64,000 bases of DNA from Micromonospora sp. WMMD1082 (GCF_029626175.1 NZ_JARUBM010000002.1:3365001-3429000), one strand, 5' to 3'. Shown: positions 29,666 to 38,869, counted from the first letter of the stretch. Notes: generated by a model not told the origin, from the sequence alone. A program made the numbers and translations.

Positions 29666-30511
29666 GTGTCGGGACGCAACCAGCCGACGGTGGTGAACCG
29701 GGGCCTGGGTGCCGAGTTGCGGCGGCTGCGGAAGGCCAAGGGGCTGGCCGCAACGGCGGTGGCTGGCCGCCTCGACTGGCAGCCGTCGAAGCTGTCCCGG
29801 ATGGAGACCGGTCAGCAGGGGATCCGGCCCGAAGAGGTAGGCGCGCTGCTGGTCATCTATGAGGTGACTGGTGTGGAGCGCCGACGCCTCATCGGCATGG
29901 CCGAGCGGTCCAGGGAACGTGGTTGGTGGGAAACCCATGCCGCCGACCTGTCCCCGTGGTCCCGGACGTTCCTGAGGCTCGAAGCCGACGCCGTCGCCAT
30001 CACGAACTGGGAGCCCTTGCTGGTGCCGGGACTGTTGCAACTGCCGGACTATACGACGGCGCTGATGCGGGCATGTGGCATAGCGGACGCCGAGCTGCGG
30101 GTTGCGGCACGGTTGAGCAGGCAGGCCATCCTCGCCCGAGACAGCCCGCCGCGACTTCACGCGATCATCGACGAGATGGTGTTCCGTCGCGTGCTCGGTG
30201 GTCGCCAGCTGATGGGTCGTCAGCTTCGGCACCTGATCGAGGTCGCCGAACGGCCGAACGTGACCATGCAGATCACACCGCTTGCTCTGGGCGCGCACAC
30301 CGGACTCGACGGGTCGTTCGTGTTGCTCGACTTCGACCGGGCTCCCTCGATCGTTCACCTTGAGCACAAGCTGTCCAGCGCCTTCCTTGAGGAGGCGAGC
30401 CAGATCGAGGTCTATCGCGGTGAGGTCGATAGGCTTGCCGAGGTGGCCCTGAGCCCCGCTAAGTCGACCGACTTCGTCGCGCGGGTGGCGGCGGAGTATG
30501 AGCGAGAGTGA
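29666..30511 (+). CDS. XRE-family regulator with C-terminal DUF5753 (Scr1 type)
   Basis: 281 residues from GTG 29666, with GGGGAGG upstream. The HTH (about 12-65) reads LGAELRRLRKAKGLAATAVAGRLDWQ, then SKLSRMETGQQGIRPEEV. The remainder, including ERGWWE, NWEPLLVPGLLQLPDYTTALM and ERPNVTMQITPLALGAH, is the DUF5753 domain typical of actinobacterial Scr1-type regulators. These are almost always followed by a small DUF397 protein, as here. A perfect palindrome lies upstream. Confidence 0.92.
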   Translation: MSGRNQPTVVNRGLGAELRRLRKAKGLAATAVAGRLDWQPSKLSRMETGQQGIRPEEVGALLVIYEVTGVERRRLIGMAERSRERGWWETHAADLSPWSRTFLRLEADAVAITNWEPLLVPGLLQLPDYTTALMRACGIADAELRVAARLSRQAILARDSPPRLHAIIDEMVFRRVLGGRQLMGRQLRHLIEVAERPNVTMQITPLALGAHTGLDGSFVLLDFDRAPSIVHLEHKLSSAFLEEASQIEVYRGEVDRLAEVALSPAKSTDFVARVAAEYERE

Positions 30512-30517
30512 GTCGTC

Positions 30518-30787
30518 GTGATCATCTCGGATCTATCCGCTGTGACCTGGCACAAGTCCAGCCACAGCGGTACCGACACTGACTGCGTCGAGGTGGCCGA
30601 GGTGCCCGCGACGGCCTGGCGCAAGTCCAGCCGCAGCGGCACGGACACGAACTGCGTGGAGGTGGCCGAACTGACCCGGGCGGTCGCCGTACGCGACTCC
30701 AAGGACCCGACCGGTCCGGTGCTCGCCTTCGACCGCCTGTCCTGGTCGGCGTTTGTCGCTGGCAGCGGGCGGCTGCATCAGGCGTGA
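30518..30787 (+). CDS. DUF397 protein with an internally duplicated first half
   Basis: 89 residues from GTG 30518, 6 bases after the regulator. The motif WHKSSHSGTDTDCVEVAE is repeated as WRKSSRSGTDTNCVEVAE 24 residues later, followed by one complete C-terminal half (VAVRDSKDP and FDRLSWSAFV). Ordinary DUF397 proteins have one such motif. In characterised pairs the small protein modulates its XRE partner. Confidence 0.85.
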   Translation: MIISDLSAVTWHKSSHSGTDTDCVEVAEVPATAWRKSSRSGTDTNCVEVAELTRAVAVRDSKDPTGPVLAFDRLSWSAFVAGSGRLHQA

Positions 30788-30823
30788 ACGTGTCACCTGC
30801 GGGCGGTGGCTCTTTATCTCCGC

Positions 30824-30851
30824 TTCTGGTAAAAGCCTTGTTTTGCCAGAA
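30824..30851. terminator. Hairpin between convergent DUF397 and DUF3800-like genes
   Basis: ttctggtaaaa (30824-30834) pairs with ttttgccagaa (30841-30851) with one G-U pair and a 6-base loop. A T-run follows on both strands near the arms, so it could terminate either gene. Confidence 0.6.
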
Positions 30852-30946
30852 CCTGGGAGTTAGCCTCTGAACTGTCAGGGGCACTAGCCTCTGGAAGTGG
30901 ACCCGGCAGCCCTCCGGACGGTGGGTGGGCCGGGTTTCGCGCTTCC

Positions 30947-31474
30947 TTAGACCGTGTGTGACTCCTCGACCATCCGTTGGATGGCCGTCCGCCACCTTCC
31001 TCGGCTGGCCCAGCACCATGCCAGTGCGTCGGGGATGGCCAACAGACACTCCTCGTGTGCCCGTAGGTGGTCGTAGCGGAGGCTGTCGGACAGGCCAGCT
31101 CGGTGCGACTCCTCGTAGAGCACCCGTCGGTCGGCCTTTAACGTGGAGTCATCGAGTTCGAGGACCAACCGAGTAGCGCCGATCTTCGCCACGTGACCGA
31201 CCAGCCTAGCCAGGCATGCGTCGCGGCCGGACTTCATGCTGCGGTGACCGCTCGCATCGAAGACCACTGCTTGGATGCCAACATCGGCGATTGCGCCAAT
31301 GATCTGTCGGCGTCTGTCATTCCGTTCCTTGTGGAAGTGAATTCGGCGCTGCCCAGGGAGGATCAGACCTCGAATGACCTTGCGGGCCGGTGCAAGGTGG
31401 GTCTCTGGAAGTACGGCGGCAGTAACGAGTAATCCTCGGTTCTTGCTTTCGTCCACGAACACGTGGGCAGTCAT
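30947..31474 (-). CDS. DUF3800-like protein
   Basis: 175 residues. HVFVDESKNRGLLVTAAVL at the N-terminus and ATRLVLELDDS in the middle fit the DUF3800 family, whose conserved acidic residues suggest an RNase-H-like nuclease fold. The surrounding DNA is less GC-rich than the rest of the window and the codons are less biased, so the gene may be a recent arrival. Members are often found in accessory and defence islands, but a role here is not shown. Confidence 0.5.
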   Translation of the reverse strand: MTAHVFVDESKNRGLLVTAAVLPETHLAPARKVIRGLILPGQRRIHFHKERNDRRRQIIGAIADVGIQAVVFDASGHRSMKSGRDACLARLVGHVAKIGATRLVLELDDSTLKADRRVLYEESHRAGLSDSLRYDHLRAHEECLLAIPDALAWCWASRGRWRTAIQRMVEESHTV

Positions 31475-31739
31475 CTCGTAACTCGCAGGGGGTCGCGTCG
31501 GTTAGGTCTCGATGGGCGCGTGTCCGGGGGCGGGGTGCTGGCCAGTTCCGCTGCCAGCCAACGAGCCGTCAGCACATAATCGTGAACTATCCGACAAACT
31601 GTCAAATATCTCCATGCGCTGTTCGTGGAGATGATCGAGCTGACTCGGGCGACCTGGGCGGGCGGTCGATCTTGTTTGAGGTGCTCGCTGTGTGGTCCAG
31701 GTCCCAGCAGGGCACGGTGGTCGCTGATGGGGCTCGGCG

Positions 31740-31745
31740 TAGGCT
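31740..31745 (+). promoter_or_regulatory. TAGGCT -10 element of a leaderless mqnC promoter
   Basis: TAGGCT lies exactly 7 bases before GTG 31753 with no ribosome-binding site between. The same TAGGCT plus 7 bases plus start occurs at 35332, supporting a genuine promoter type. Confidence 0.65.
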
Positions 31746-31752
31746 CGGGGGC

Positions 31753-32943
31753 GTGACGGTGAGCCGGGAGATCGACGACATCCTGCAGCGTGGCGCGGAC
31801 GGCGGGCGGATCACGCCCGAGGAGGCCCTACTGCTCTACACCGATGCGCCCTTCCATGCCCTCGGCGAGGCGGCGGACGCGGTGCGCCGGCGGCGGTACC
31901 CGGACAACGTCGTGACGTACCTGATCGACCGCAACATCAACTACACCAACGTCTGCGTGACGGCGTGCAAGTTCTGTGCCTTCTATCGGGCGCCGAAGCA
32001 CAAGGAGGGGTGGACCCACCCGACCGAGGAGATCCTGCGCCGCTGCGGCGAGGCGGTCGAGCTGGGCGCCACCCAGGTCATGCTCCAGGGCGGCCACCAC
32101 CCGGACTACGGCGTGGAGTACTACGAGGAGCTGTTCTCCTCGGTCAAGCGGGCGTACCCGCAGCTGGCCATCCACTCGATCGGGCCGAGCGAGATCCTGC
32201 ACATGGCCAAGGTGTCCGGGGTGAGCCTGGACGAGGCGATCGCCCGGATCAAGGCCGCCGGCCTGGACTCGATCGCCGGTGCCGGCGCCGAGATGCTGCC
32301 GCAGCGGCCGCGCAAGGCGATCGCGCCGCTGAAGGAGTCGGGTGAGCGCTGGCTGGAGGTCATGGAGCTGGCGCACCGGCAGGGCGTCGAGTCGACCGCG
32401 ACGATGATGATGGGCACCGGCGAGACGGCCGCGGAGCGGATCGAGCACCTGCGGATGATCCGCGACGTGCAGGATCGTACGCGCGGCTTCCGGGCCTTCA
32501 TCCCGTGGACGTACCAGCCGGAGAACAACCATCTCAAGGGGCGCACCCAGGCGACGACCCTGGAGTACCTGCGGCTGGTGGCGGTGGCCCGGCTCTTCTT
32601 CGAGACCGTGCCGCACCTGCAGGCGTCCTGGCTGACCACCGGCAAGGACGTCGGTCAGCTGGCGTTGCACATGGGCGTCGACGACCTCGGGTCGATCATG
32701 CTGGAGGAGAACGTCATCTCCTCGGCTGGTGCCCGGCACCGCTCCAACCTGCACGAGCTGATCGGGATGATCCGCTCTGCCGACCGGATCCCCGCCCAGC
32801 GGGACACGCTCTACCATCGGCTGGCCGTGCACCACACGCCCGCCGACGACCCGAGCGACGACCGGGTGGTCTCGCACTTCTCCTCCATCGCACTGCCCGG
32901 TGGCGGAGCCGGCCGGTCGCTGCCGCTGGTCGAGGCGAACTGA
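31753..32943 (+). CDS. mqnC: Cyclic dehypoxanthinyl futalosine synthase (radical SAM)
   Basis: 396 residues from GTG 31753; a second in-frame GTG is at 31759. The radical SAM motif is CVTACKFC (Cys68, Cys72, Cys75), followed by AFYRAPKHKEGW. Further MqnC markers are MLQGGHHPDYGVEYYEELF, IHSIGPSEI and GAGAEML. The enzyme closes the ring of dehypoxanthinylfutalosine in menaquinone synthesis. It stands alone with its own promoter, away from mqnA. Confidence 0.95.
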   Translation: MTVSREIDDILQRGADGGRITPEEALLLYTDAPFHALGEAADAVRRRRYPDNVVTYLIDRNINYTNVCVTACKFCAFYRAPKHKEGWTHPTEEILRRCGEAVELGATQVMLQGGHHPDYGVEYYEELFSSVKRAYPQLAIHSIGPSEILHMAKVSGVSLDEAIARIKAAGLDSIAGAGAEMLPQRPRKAIAPLKESGERWLEVMELAHRQGVESTATMMMGTGETAAERIEHLRMIRDVQDRTRGFRAFIPWTYQPENNHLKGRTQATTLEYLRLVAVARLFFETVPHLQASWLTTGKDVGQLALHMGVDDLGSIMLEENVISSAGARHRSNLHELIGMIRSADRIPAQRDTLYHRLAVHHTPADDPSDDRVVSHFSSIALPGGGAGRSLPLVEAN

Positions 32944-33254
32944 CGGACGCGCAACACGCGATGGCGGGTGGCTACGGTGCGTCACCACCGTCCTGGCAGT
33001 GAGTCAGTGATGCGGTTCGTTCGACCGTCAGCCGAACGGCTCGCATGCACCCATCCGTCCGGCCCGAAGCGGCACCCCGCCGCAGGCCGGTGCGGAGCGT
33101 GACCGGCAACAAGGCCCATCAATCCGGACAATCCTTAAGTGGCCATTAGCTGAGCAGCTTGTGACGGGTGTGTTCCCGGGGTGGCGCGGGTGATCGTCGA
33201 CCGCTAACGTCCCCGCCCGTACGTTTTCCTTCATCCCACGGGGGCGACCACTTC
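32944..33254. other. 311-bp intergenic region before the LPVTG gene
   Basis: The left end has a weak perfect hairpin, acggtg (32974-32979) with caccgt (32986-32991), which may end mqnC transcription. The middle is low in obvious structure. A TAACGT segment near 33206 and the GGGGGCGA ribosome-binding site belong to the following gene. No gene or RNA was recognised. Confidence 0.45.
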
Positions 33255-34439
33255 ATGATCTTCCGAACCCGCCGGGCCGTCAGCCTGGCCGCGGCCACGC
33301 TGCTCGCCTCGGGCACCGTTGCCGCGTTCGGCGCACCGGCCCACGCCGCCGGGACCGAGACCGATCTGGCGATCACCGCCGCCGGCACCCGGGCCACCGA
33401 CGGTGTCGAGGGCAAGATCGCCTGGGCCAAGATTGCCAACCTGGGCGAGGGCACGCCGACCAAGGTGCTCGTCAAGGTCGACACGTCCAAGGTGGACGAC
33501 AACAAGCTCCTGATGGGCGCGTTCACCGATGGTGGGTGCGACGTCACCGGTGACACCAAACCCGAGCTGTGGGTCTGCGAGCTTAGCGGGGACGAGATCC
33601 CCGGCCCGGGTGAGACGACCGAGGTGCCGATCGTCCTGTTCAAGGCCACTGAGGACGTCACCGGCCCCTACACCGCCCCGGTGACGATCAGCATCGAGTC
33701 GCCGGACGACACCGACGAGAGCAACAACAGCGTCGATGTCGATGTCGAGCTGACCCCGGAGAGCGGCGTCGACCTGGGAGTCCTCGTCCCCGACGTGAAG
33801 ACCCGCGTCAACCTGGACACCTTCGAGGAGCGCGGCCCGGTGCGACCGGGTGACACCGCCCTCGTCTGGAGTGAGGTCGCCAACCAGGGCGACCTGACCG
33901 CCCAGGGCATCAAGCTGACCTATCAGCTGCCCGAGGGTGTCACCTTCCTGCCGGTCGAGGGCTGCGAGATCAGCTCCGACAAGCGCGGGGCGGTCTGCGA
34001 GGACGAGACCTTCCTGCTTGAGCCGGCCACGGTGCTCGTCGTCCCGCTGGCCGTCGAGGTGGACGAGGCTGTCGAGGCGCCGGTCACCCTGAAGAACGGC
34101 TCGCTGGAGGCCACGGCCTTCGGCGTGCTGCCGGCCGACGCCCGGGTCAGCCAGCAGGCCACCAAGCCGGCCTTCGGTAAGGCCGAGGTGCGTGCCGCCG
34201 AGGACTCGGAGTTTGCCGACCTCGACCCGACCGACAACAAGGACGACTTCGCCGTGGTCGTCGTCGCCAACACCGGTGGTGGCGGTGGTGGCGGTGGTCT
34301 GCCGGTCACCGGTGTGCAGGCCGGCCTGATCGGTGGCATCGGCGCGGGCGTGCTGCTCGCCGGCGTGGCGATGTTCCTGGTGTCCCGCCGTCGCCGGGTG
34401 GTCCTGGTGGCCCCGGGTGACGAGAAGACGGACGCCTGA
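33255..34439 (+). CDS. Secreted surface protein with LPVTG sorting signal
   Basis: 394 residues from ATG 33255. The signal peptide ends at AHA-A (about 31). Three beta-rich segments (about 35-140, 150-250 and 255-345) look like CARDB/DUF11-type repeats: ITAAGTRATDGV, ALVWSEVANQGDLTAQGIKLTYQLPEG. The C-terminus has a poly-Gly spacer, LPVTG, a hydrophobic helix and RRRR. It would be a sortase substrate. It is separate from the surface locus at the left end of the window; a strong hairpin follows it. Confidence 0.82.
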   Translation: MIFRTRRAVSLAAATLLASGTVAAFGAPAHAAGTETDLAITAAGTRATDGVEGKIAWAKIANLGEGTPTKVLVKVDTSKVDDNKLLMGAFTDGGCDVTGDTKPELWVCELSGDEIPGPGETTEVPIVLFKATEDVTGPYTAPVTISIESPDDTDESNNSVDVDVELTPESGVDLGVLVPDVKTRVNLDTFEERGPVRPGDTALVWSEVANQGDLTAQGIKLTYQLPEGVTFLPVEGCEISSDKRGAVCEDETFLLEPATVLVVPLAVEVDEAVEAPVTLKNGSLEATAFGVLPADARVSQQATKPAFGKAEVRAAEDSEFADLDPTDNKDDFAVVVVANTGGGGGGGGLPVTGVQAGLIGGIGAGVLLAGVAMFLVSRRRRVVLVAPGDEKTDA

Positions 34440-34485
34440 GGTTCGTCCTCAATCGGCCCGCGCGGGCCGTTCACATAACGCACGG

Positions 34486-34523
34486 CAGTCAGGGCGGGAT
34501 GGGTGACCATCCCGCCCTGACTG
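34486..34523 (+). terminator. 17-bp perfect hairpin after the LPVTG gene
   Basis: Arms at 34486-34502 and 34507-34523 are exact complements around a gtga loop. It lies 47 bases after the LPVTG gene and 52 before menG, so it probably ends the former. Confidence 0.9.
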
Positions 34524-34575
34524 TGTCGGTGACCCGCACCGGGGCAGTCACGGACCGGGCTGGCAGAGTGAGGGG

Positions 34576-35298
34576 GTGAGTATCCCGCAGGGCCAGCGCG
34601 CCAGCCTGGACAAGCAGCCGCACGAGGTCGCCGCAATGTTCGACGGCGTGGCGGCCCGCTACGACCTGACCAACACGGTCCTCTCCTTCGGGCAGGACCG
34701 CTCCTGGCGGCGCGCCACCCGGGCCGCGCTCGACCTGCGCCCGGGGGACCGGGTGCTCGACGTGGGCGCGGGCACCGGTGTCTCCACCGAGGAACTCGCC
34801 CACTCCGGGGCGTACGCGGTCGGTGCCGACCTCTCCCTCGGCATGCTGTACGCGGGCAAGCACCGCCGTCCACAGGTGCCGCTGCTGGCCGGGGACGCCC
34901 TGCGGCTGCCCTTCGCCGACGCCAGCTTCGACGCGGTGACCATCTCCTTCGCCCTGCGCAACGTCAACGACACCGACGCCGCGCTGCGCGAACTGGCCCG
35001 GGTGACCCGCCCGGGTGGCCGGCTGGTGGTCTGCGAGTTCAGCACCCCGGTCAACCCCGCCTTCCGTACCGTCTATCTGTCGTACCTGATGCGCTCGCTG
35101 CCGGCGGTGGCGCGGCGGGTTGCCAGCAATCCCGACGCGTACGTCTACCTGGCCGAGTCGATCCGGGCCTGGCCCGACCAGTCGGCGCTGGCGGCGCGGG
35201 TGGCGGCGGCCGGTTGGGGCCGGGTGGCGTGGCGCAACCTGACCGGCGGGGTGGTGGCCCTGCACCGCGGCATCCGGCAGGCAGATTCCCCTGATTAG
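34576..35298 (+). CDS. menG: Demethylmenaquinone methyltransferase
   Basis: 240 residues from GTG 34576, with GAGGGG before it. [22 protein letters not shown], the SAM-binding VLDVGAGTG (60-68), [17 protein letters not shown] and [11 protein letters not shown] match the UbiE/MenG family. It methylates demethylmenaquinone as the last step. It lies next to a MenJ-like reductase and upstream of complex I genes, as in mycobacteria. Confidence 0.93.
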   Translation: MSIPQGQRASLDKQPHEVAAMFDGVAARYDLTNTVLSFGQDRSWRRATRAALDLRPGDRVLDVGAGTGVSTEELAHSGAYAVGADLSLGMLYAGKHRRPQVPLLAGDALRLPFADASFDAVTISFALRNVNDTDAALRELARVTRPGGRLVVCEFSTPVNPAFRTVYLSYLMRSLPAVARRVASNPDAYVYLAESIRAWPDQSALAARVAAAGWGRVAWRNLTGGVVALHRGIRQADSPD

Positions 35299-35307
35299 GG
35301 GAATCTG
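35282..35307 (+). terminator. 10-bp hairpin overlapping the menG stop codon
   Basis: cagattcccc (35282-35291) and ggggaatctg (35298-35307) pair exactly around tgatta. The menG stop TAG (35296-35298) is in the loop and base of the stem, so terminator and coding end overlap. Confidence 0.7.
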
Positions 35308-35331
35308 ACGGATTGGTCCGATTTGAGCCCT

Positions 35332-35337
35332 TAGGCT
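35332..35337 (+). promoter_or_regulatory. TAGGCT -10 element of a leaderless promoter
   Basis: TAGGCT with exactly 7 bases to ATG 35345, the same arrangement as before mqnC. No ribosome-binding site is present. Confidence 0.6.
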
Positions 35338-35344
35338 GGCCGGC

Positions 35345-35554
35345 ATGACGGATCCGAAGGATGTGGCCATCGGCGATGCCGCGGAGCTGGTCGAACAGCT
35401 CAGGGATCTGGCCGGCGCGGATCCCGCCGACGTACGCCAGGTGGTGTCCGAGGTGCTCGCGGCCCTGGACCGGGCCGCCGGCGGCGCGCTGCGCGAGCAA
35501 CTGCCCGAGACCATCCGCGCGGGCCTCGACAGCGCCGACCCGGCCCGGCTCTGA
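35345..35554 (+). CDS. Small acidic helical protein of unknown function
   Basis: 69 residues from ATG 35345. The sequence is predicted helical by eye (AAELVEQLRDLAGADPADVRQ, then VLAALDRAAGGALREQL) and strongly acidic. The leaderless promoter 7 bases upstream supports a real gene. I do not recognise a family. Confidence 0.55.
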   Translation: MTDPKDVAIGDAAELVEQLRDLAGADPADVRQVVSEVLAALDRAAGGALREQLPETIRAGLDSADPARL

Positions 35555-35701
35555 GCGCCGCCGGCCTCCGCACGCCGCGCCCGGTCTGGTTTCCAGCAGG
35601 TTAGGGCGCCCTAACAAGGCGAGCGTACGGCGCCGGTCATAGACTCGTCCCGGCTTGGCTTGTGAAGCATTTCACGAGCATGGCGGGGAGGAGGCGCGGA
35701 G

Positions 35702-36976
35702 ATGACCGCGGTGGAGAACGACGCCGACGTGATCGTCGTGGGCGCCGGTCCCGGTGGCTCGGCGACCGCGTACCACCTGGCCCGGCACGGCGTACGCGTG
35801 CTGCTGCTGGAGAAGACCGAGTTTCCCCGGGAGAAGGTCTGCGGTGACGGGCTGACCCCGCGCGCGGTCCGGCAGCTGATCCGCATGGGTGTGGACACCT
35901 CGCCCGAGGCGGGCTGGCTGCACAACCGGGGCCTGCGGGTGATCGGCGGCGGCGTCCGGCTCGAACTGGACTGGCCGGATCTGGCCAGCTTCCCGAACTA
36001 CGGGCTGGTGCGCACCCGGCTCGACTTCGACGACCTGCTCGCCCAGCGGGCCGTGGCCGCCGGCGCCAAGCTGCGCACCAGCGTCAATGTCATCGGGCCG
36101 GTGCTCGACGGCGACGGCCGGGTGATCGGGGTGCAGGCCGAGGACGGCCCGGACGCCGCACCCGCCACCTTCCACGCACCGCTGGTGGTCGCCGCAGACG
36201 GCGTCTCGGGCCGCTTCCCGCTCGCCCTGGGGCTGGCCAAGCGGGAGGACCGCCCGATCGGCGTGGCCGTGCGGCGCTACTACCGTTCCGAGGCCCGGCA
36301 TGACGACGACTACCTGGAGTCCTGGCTGGAGTTGCGGGCCAAGGGCACCAACGAGCTGCTGCCCGGGTACGGCTGGATCTTCGGCCTCGGTGACGGCCGG
36401 GTCAACGTCGGGCTCGGCATCCTCAACTCGTCCTCGGCCTTCGGCAAGACCAACTACCGGCGGCTGCTCACCGACTGGCTGGCCAACACGCCGCCGGAGT
36501 GGGGCATGACCGACGAGACGAACGCCGAGGGGTCGATCCTGGGTGCGGCGCTGCCGATGGGCTTCAACCGGGTGCCGCACTACACCCGGGGGGTCATGCT
36601 GGTCGGCGACTCCGGCGGCATGGTCAACCCGTTCAACGGCGAGGGCATCGCGTACGCGATGGAGTCCGGCGAACTGGCCGCGGAGGTCGCGGTCCAGGCG
36701 CTGGCCCGGCCGGCCGGGATCGAGCGGGAGCGGGCGCTGATGGCGTACCCGCAGGAGCTGAAGACCCGGTTCGGTGGCTACTACCGGCTGGGCGGGATCT
36801 TCGTGAAGCTGATCGGCCGGCCGGAGGTCATGCGCGTGGCGACCAAGCACGGCATGCCCCACCCGACGCTGATGCGCTTCGTGCTCAAGCTACTGGCCAA
36901 CCTCACCGATCCGCGCGGCGGTGACGCGATGGACCGGGTGATCAATGCGATGACCCGGGTAGCGCCCGCCGTGTAG
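35702..36976 (+). CDS. Geranylgeranyl-reductase-family flavoprotein (MenJ-like)
   Basis: 424 residues from ATG 35702. Dinucleotide-binding VIVVGAGPGGSATAYHLA (10-27), EFPREKVCGDGLTPRAV (40-56) and GVMLVGDSGGMVNPFNGEGIAYAMESG (about 297-323) are diagnostic for the geranylgeranyl reductase family. In mycobacteria the equivalent gene between menG and a polyprenyl synthase, MenJ, saturates one unit of the menaquinone side chain. The same neighbours occur here, so that role is likely. Confidence 0.88.
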   Translation: MTAVENDADVIVVGAGPGGSATAYHLARHGVRVLLLEKTEFPREKVCGDGLTPRAVRQLIRMGVDTSPEAGWLHNRGLRVIGGGVRLELDWPDLASFPNYGLVRTRLDFDDLLAQRAVAAGAKLRTSVNVIGPVLDGDGRVIGVQAEDGPDAAPATFHAPLVVAADGVSGRFPLALGLAKREDRPIGVAVRRYYRSEARHDDDYLESWLELRAKGTNELLPGYGWIFGLGDGRVNVGLGILNSSSAFGKTNYRRLLTDWLANTPPEWGMTDETNAEGSILGAALPMGFNRVPHYTRGVMLVGDSGGMVNPFNGEGIAYAMESGELAAEVAVQALARPAGIERERALMAYPQELKTRFGGYYRLGGIFVKLIGRPEVMRVATKHGMPHPTLMRFVLKLLANLTDPRGGDAMDRVINAMTRVAPAV

Positions 36977-37084
36977 GGGCGCTGACCAGGCAGGTCGACC
37001 CCCCGCCGACGGTCGCCGGGTGGGATGTGAATAGTGTGAAATTCGCCAACAACGAGGGCAGGGAAGGACGAGCAGGAGAAGAAT

Positions 37085-37450
37085 ATGTCGCTCTCGCCGT
37101 ACGTACCCATCATCGGGCTGTTCGCCCTCGCCGCGGGTTTCGCGCTGTTCTCGATAGCCGCCGCCCGGTTCGCCGGACCTCGCCGCTACAACAAGGCCAA
37201 GCTCGAAGCCTACGAGTGTGGGATCGAGCCTAGCCCGCAACCGATCGGCGGAAGCCGGTTCCCGGTCAAGTTCTACCTGACGGCGATGCTATTCATCGTC
37301 TTCGACGTGGAAATGATCTTCCTTTACCCGTGGGCGGTCTCCTTCGACATCCTGCCGGTCTTCGGGTTCGTGGCCATGTTGGTGTTCATCGGTGCCGTCT
37401 TCGTCGCGTACGCCTACGAATGGCGACGCGGCGGCCTGGACTGGGACTGA
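37085..37450 (+). CDS. nuoA: NADH-quinone oxidoreductase subunit A
   Basis: 121 residues from ATG 37085, after AGGAGAAG. Three membrane helices, with [15 protein letters not shown] in the first loop and [15 protein letters not shown] in the second, both conserved in NuoA. First gene of a complete 14-gene complex I operon that feeds electrons from NADH to menaquinone and pumps protons. The 108-base upstream region presumably holds the operon promoter. Confidence 0.95.
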   Translation: MSLSPYVPIIGLFALAAGFALFSIAAARFAGPRRYNKAKLEAYECGIEPSPQPIGGSRFPVKFYLTAMLFIVFDVEMIFLYPWAVSFDILPVFGFVAMLVFIGAVFVAYAYEWRRGGLDWD

Positions 37451-37463
37451 GGGAGGAACGGCA

Positions 37464-38141
37464 ATGGGTATCGAGGAGAAACTTCCCGCCGGCGTCCTGC
37501 TCACCTCGGTGGAGAAGCTGGTCAACTGGTCGCGCAAGTCGTCGGTCTGGGGCGCCACCTTCGGCCTGGCCTGCTGCGCGATCGAGATGATGGCCGCCGG
37601 TGGTCCGCACTACGACATGGGTCGCTGGGGCATGGAAGTCTTCCGGGCCTCGCCCCGGCAGGCCGACCTGATGATCGTGGCCGGCCGGGTGAGTCAGAAG
37701 ATGGCCCCGGTGCTGCGCCAGATCTACGACCAGATGGCCGAGCCCCGCTGGGTGCTCTCCATGGGCGTCTGCGCCAGCAGCGGCGGCATGTTCAACAACT
37801 ACGCCATCGTGCAGGGCGTCGACCACGTCGTGCCGGTCGACATGTACCTCCCGGGCTGCCCGCCCCGGCCGGAGATGCTCATCGACGCGATCCTCAAGCT
37901 CCGCGAGAAGATCGGCCACGAGCCGCTCGGCCCGAACGGCCGCAAGATGCAGGCGGCCCGCGAGGCGCGCGGTGACGTGCCGGTGGTGCCGTACGGCTCG
38001 ATGCCGTCGTCGTACCGCAGCGACAAGGCCCGGCGGGCCGAGTGGACGAAGGCCGTCCGCGAGGGCCGCGAGGAGCAGCTGCGGATCGAGAACTGGATGA
38101 AGGCCCAGAACCACCTCCACCCGTACGGGGGGATCAAGTGA
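37464..38141 (+). CDS. nuoB: NADH-quinone oxidoreductase subunit B
   Basis: 225 residues; ATG 37464 follows GGGAGGAA. It carries the N2 [4Fe-4S] cluster ligands: Cys37-Cys38 (GLACCAIEM), Cys103 (GVCASSGG) and Cys132 (LPGCPPRPE). The C-terminal 60 residues are charged and longer than in minimal NuoB. Its stop overlaps the nuoC start. Confidence 0.96.
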   Translation: MGIEEKLPAGVLLTSVEKLVNWSRKSSVWGATFGLACCAIEMMAAGGPHYDMGRWGMEVFRASPRQADLMIVAGRVSQKMAPVLRQIYDQMAEPRWVLSMGVCASSGGMFNNYAIVQGVDHVVPVDMYLPGCPPRPEMLIDAILKLREKIGHEPLGPNGRKMQAAREARGDVPVVPYGSMPSSYRSDKARRAEWTKAVREGREEQLRIENWMKAQNHLHPYGGIK

Positions 38142-38869
38142 CTGACGAGAAGCCGACCACCGGCGGCGTACCGATTCCGGTGACGCCGGCCGGGGCGACC
38201 AGCGGCGCACCCGCCGAGTTTCCGCCGGCCGCACCGGCCGGCCGGGGCATGTTCGGCAACCAGGGCAGCGGCGACGTCTCCGGATTCGGTGGCCTGGTCC
38301 GGCAGCACCGGGCGATCGAGGACACGCCGCGCCCGTACGGCGGCTACTTCGACGAGGTCCACGACGCGCTGGAGGAGGCGTACCCGGCCTTCGGCGAGGC
38401 GATCGAGCACGTGGTGGTCGACCGGGGCGAGCTGACCCTGCACATCCGCCCGGAGCGGATCGCCGAGGTCTGCCAGGTGATGCGGGACGATCCGGCGCTC
38501 CGCTTCGAGCTGCTCTCCTCGCTGTCCGGGGTGGACTATCTGGGCGCCGACGAGCGCCGGCTGCACGTCGTCTACCAGCTGACCTCGATGACCTACCGGC
38601 GGCTGATCCGGCTGGAGGCGGCCGTCTCCGCCGAGGAGCCGCACCTGCCCAGCGTGACGGCCGTCTACCCGACGGCCGACTGGCAGGAGCGGGAGACGTA
38701 CGACATGTTCGGGGTCATCTTCGACGGTCACCCGGCGCTGACCCGCATCCTCATGCCGGACGACTGGGAGGGCCACCCGCAGCGCAAGGACTACCCCCTC
38801 GGCGGCGTGCCCGTGGAGTACAAGGGCGCCGAGATCCCGCCGCCCGACAAGCGGAGGTCGTACCAGTGA
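38138..38869 (+). CDS. nuoC: NADH-quinone oxidoreductase subunit C
   Basis: 243 residues from GTG 38138 (GTGA overlap with nuoB). An N-terminal Pro/Gly/Thr-rich extension of about 50 residues precedes the 30-kDa subunit domain, which ends with the signature [16 protein letters not shown] and [21 protein letters not shown]. The TGA stop is inside an intergenic repeat that also supplies the nuoD ribosome-binding site. Confidence 0.95.
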   Translation: MTDEKPTTGGVPIPVTPAGATSGAPAEFPPAAPAGRGMFGNQGSGDVSGFGGLVRQHRAIEDTPRPYGGYFDEVHDALEEAYPAFGEAIEHVVVDRGELTLHIRPERIAEVCQVMRDDPALRFELLSSLSGVDYLGADERRLHVVYQLTSMTYRRLIRLEAAVSAEEPHLPSVTAVYPTADWQERETYDMFGVIFDGHPALTRILMPDDWEGHPQRKDYPLGGVPVEYKGAEIPPPDKRRSYQ

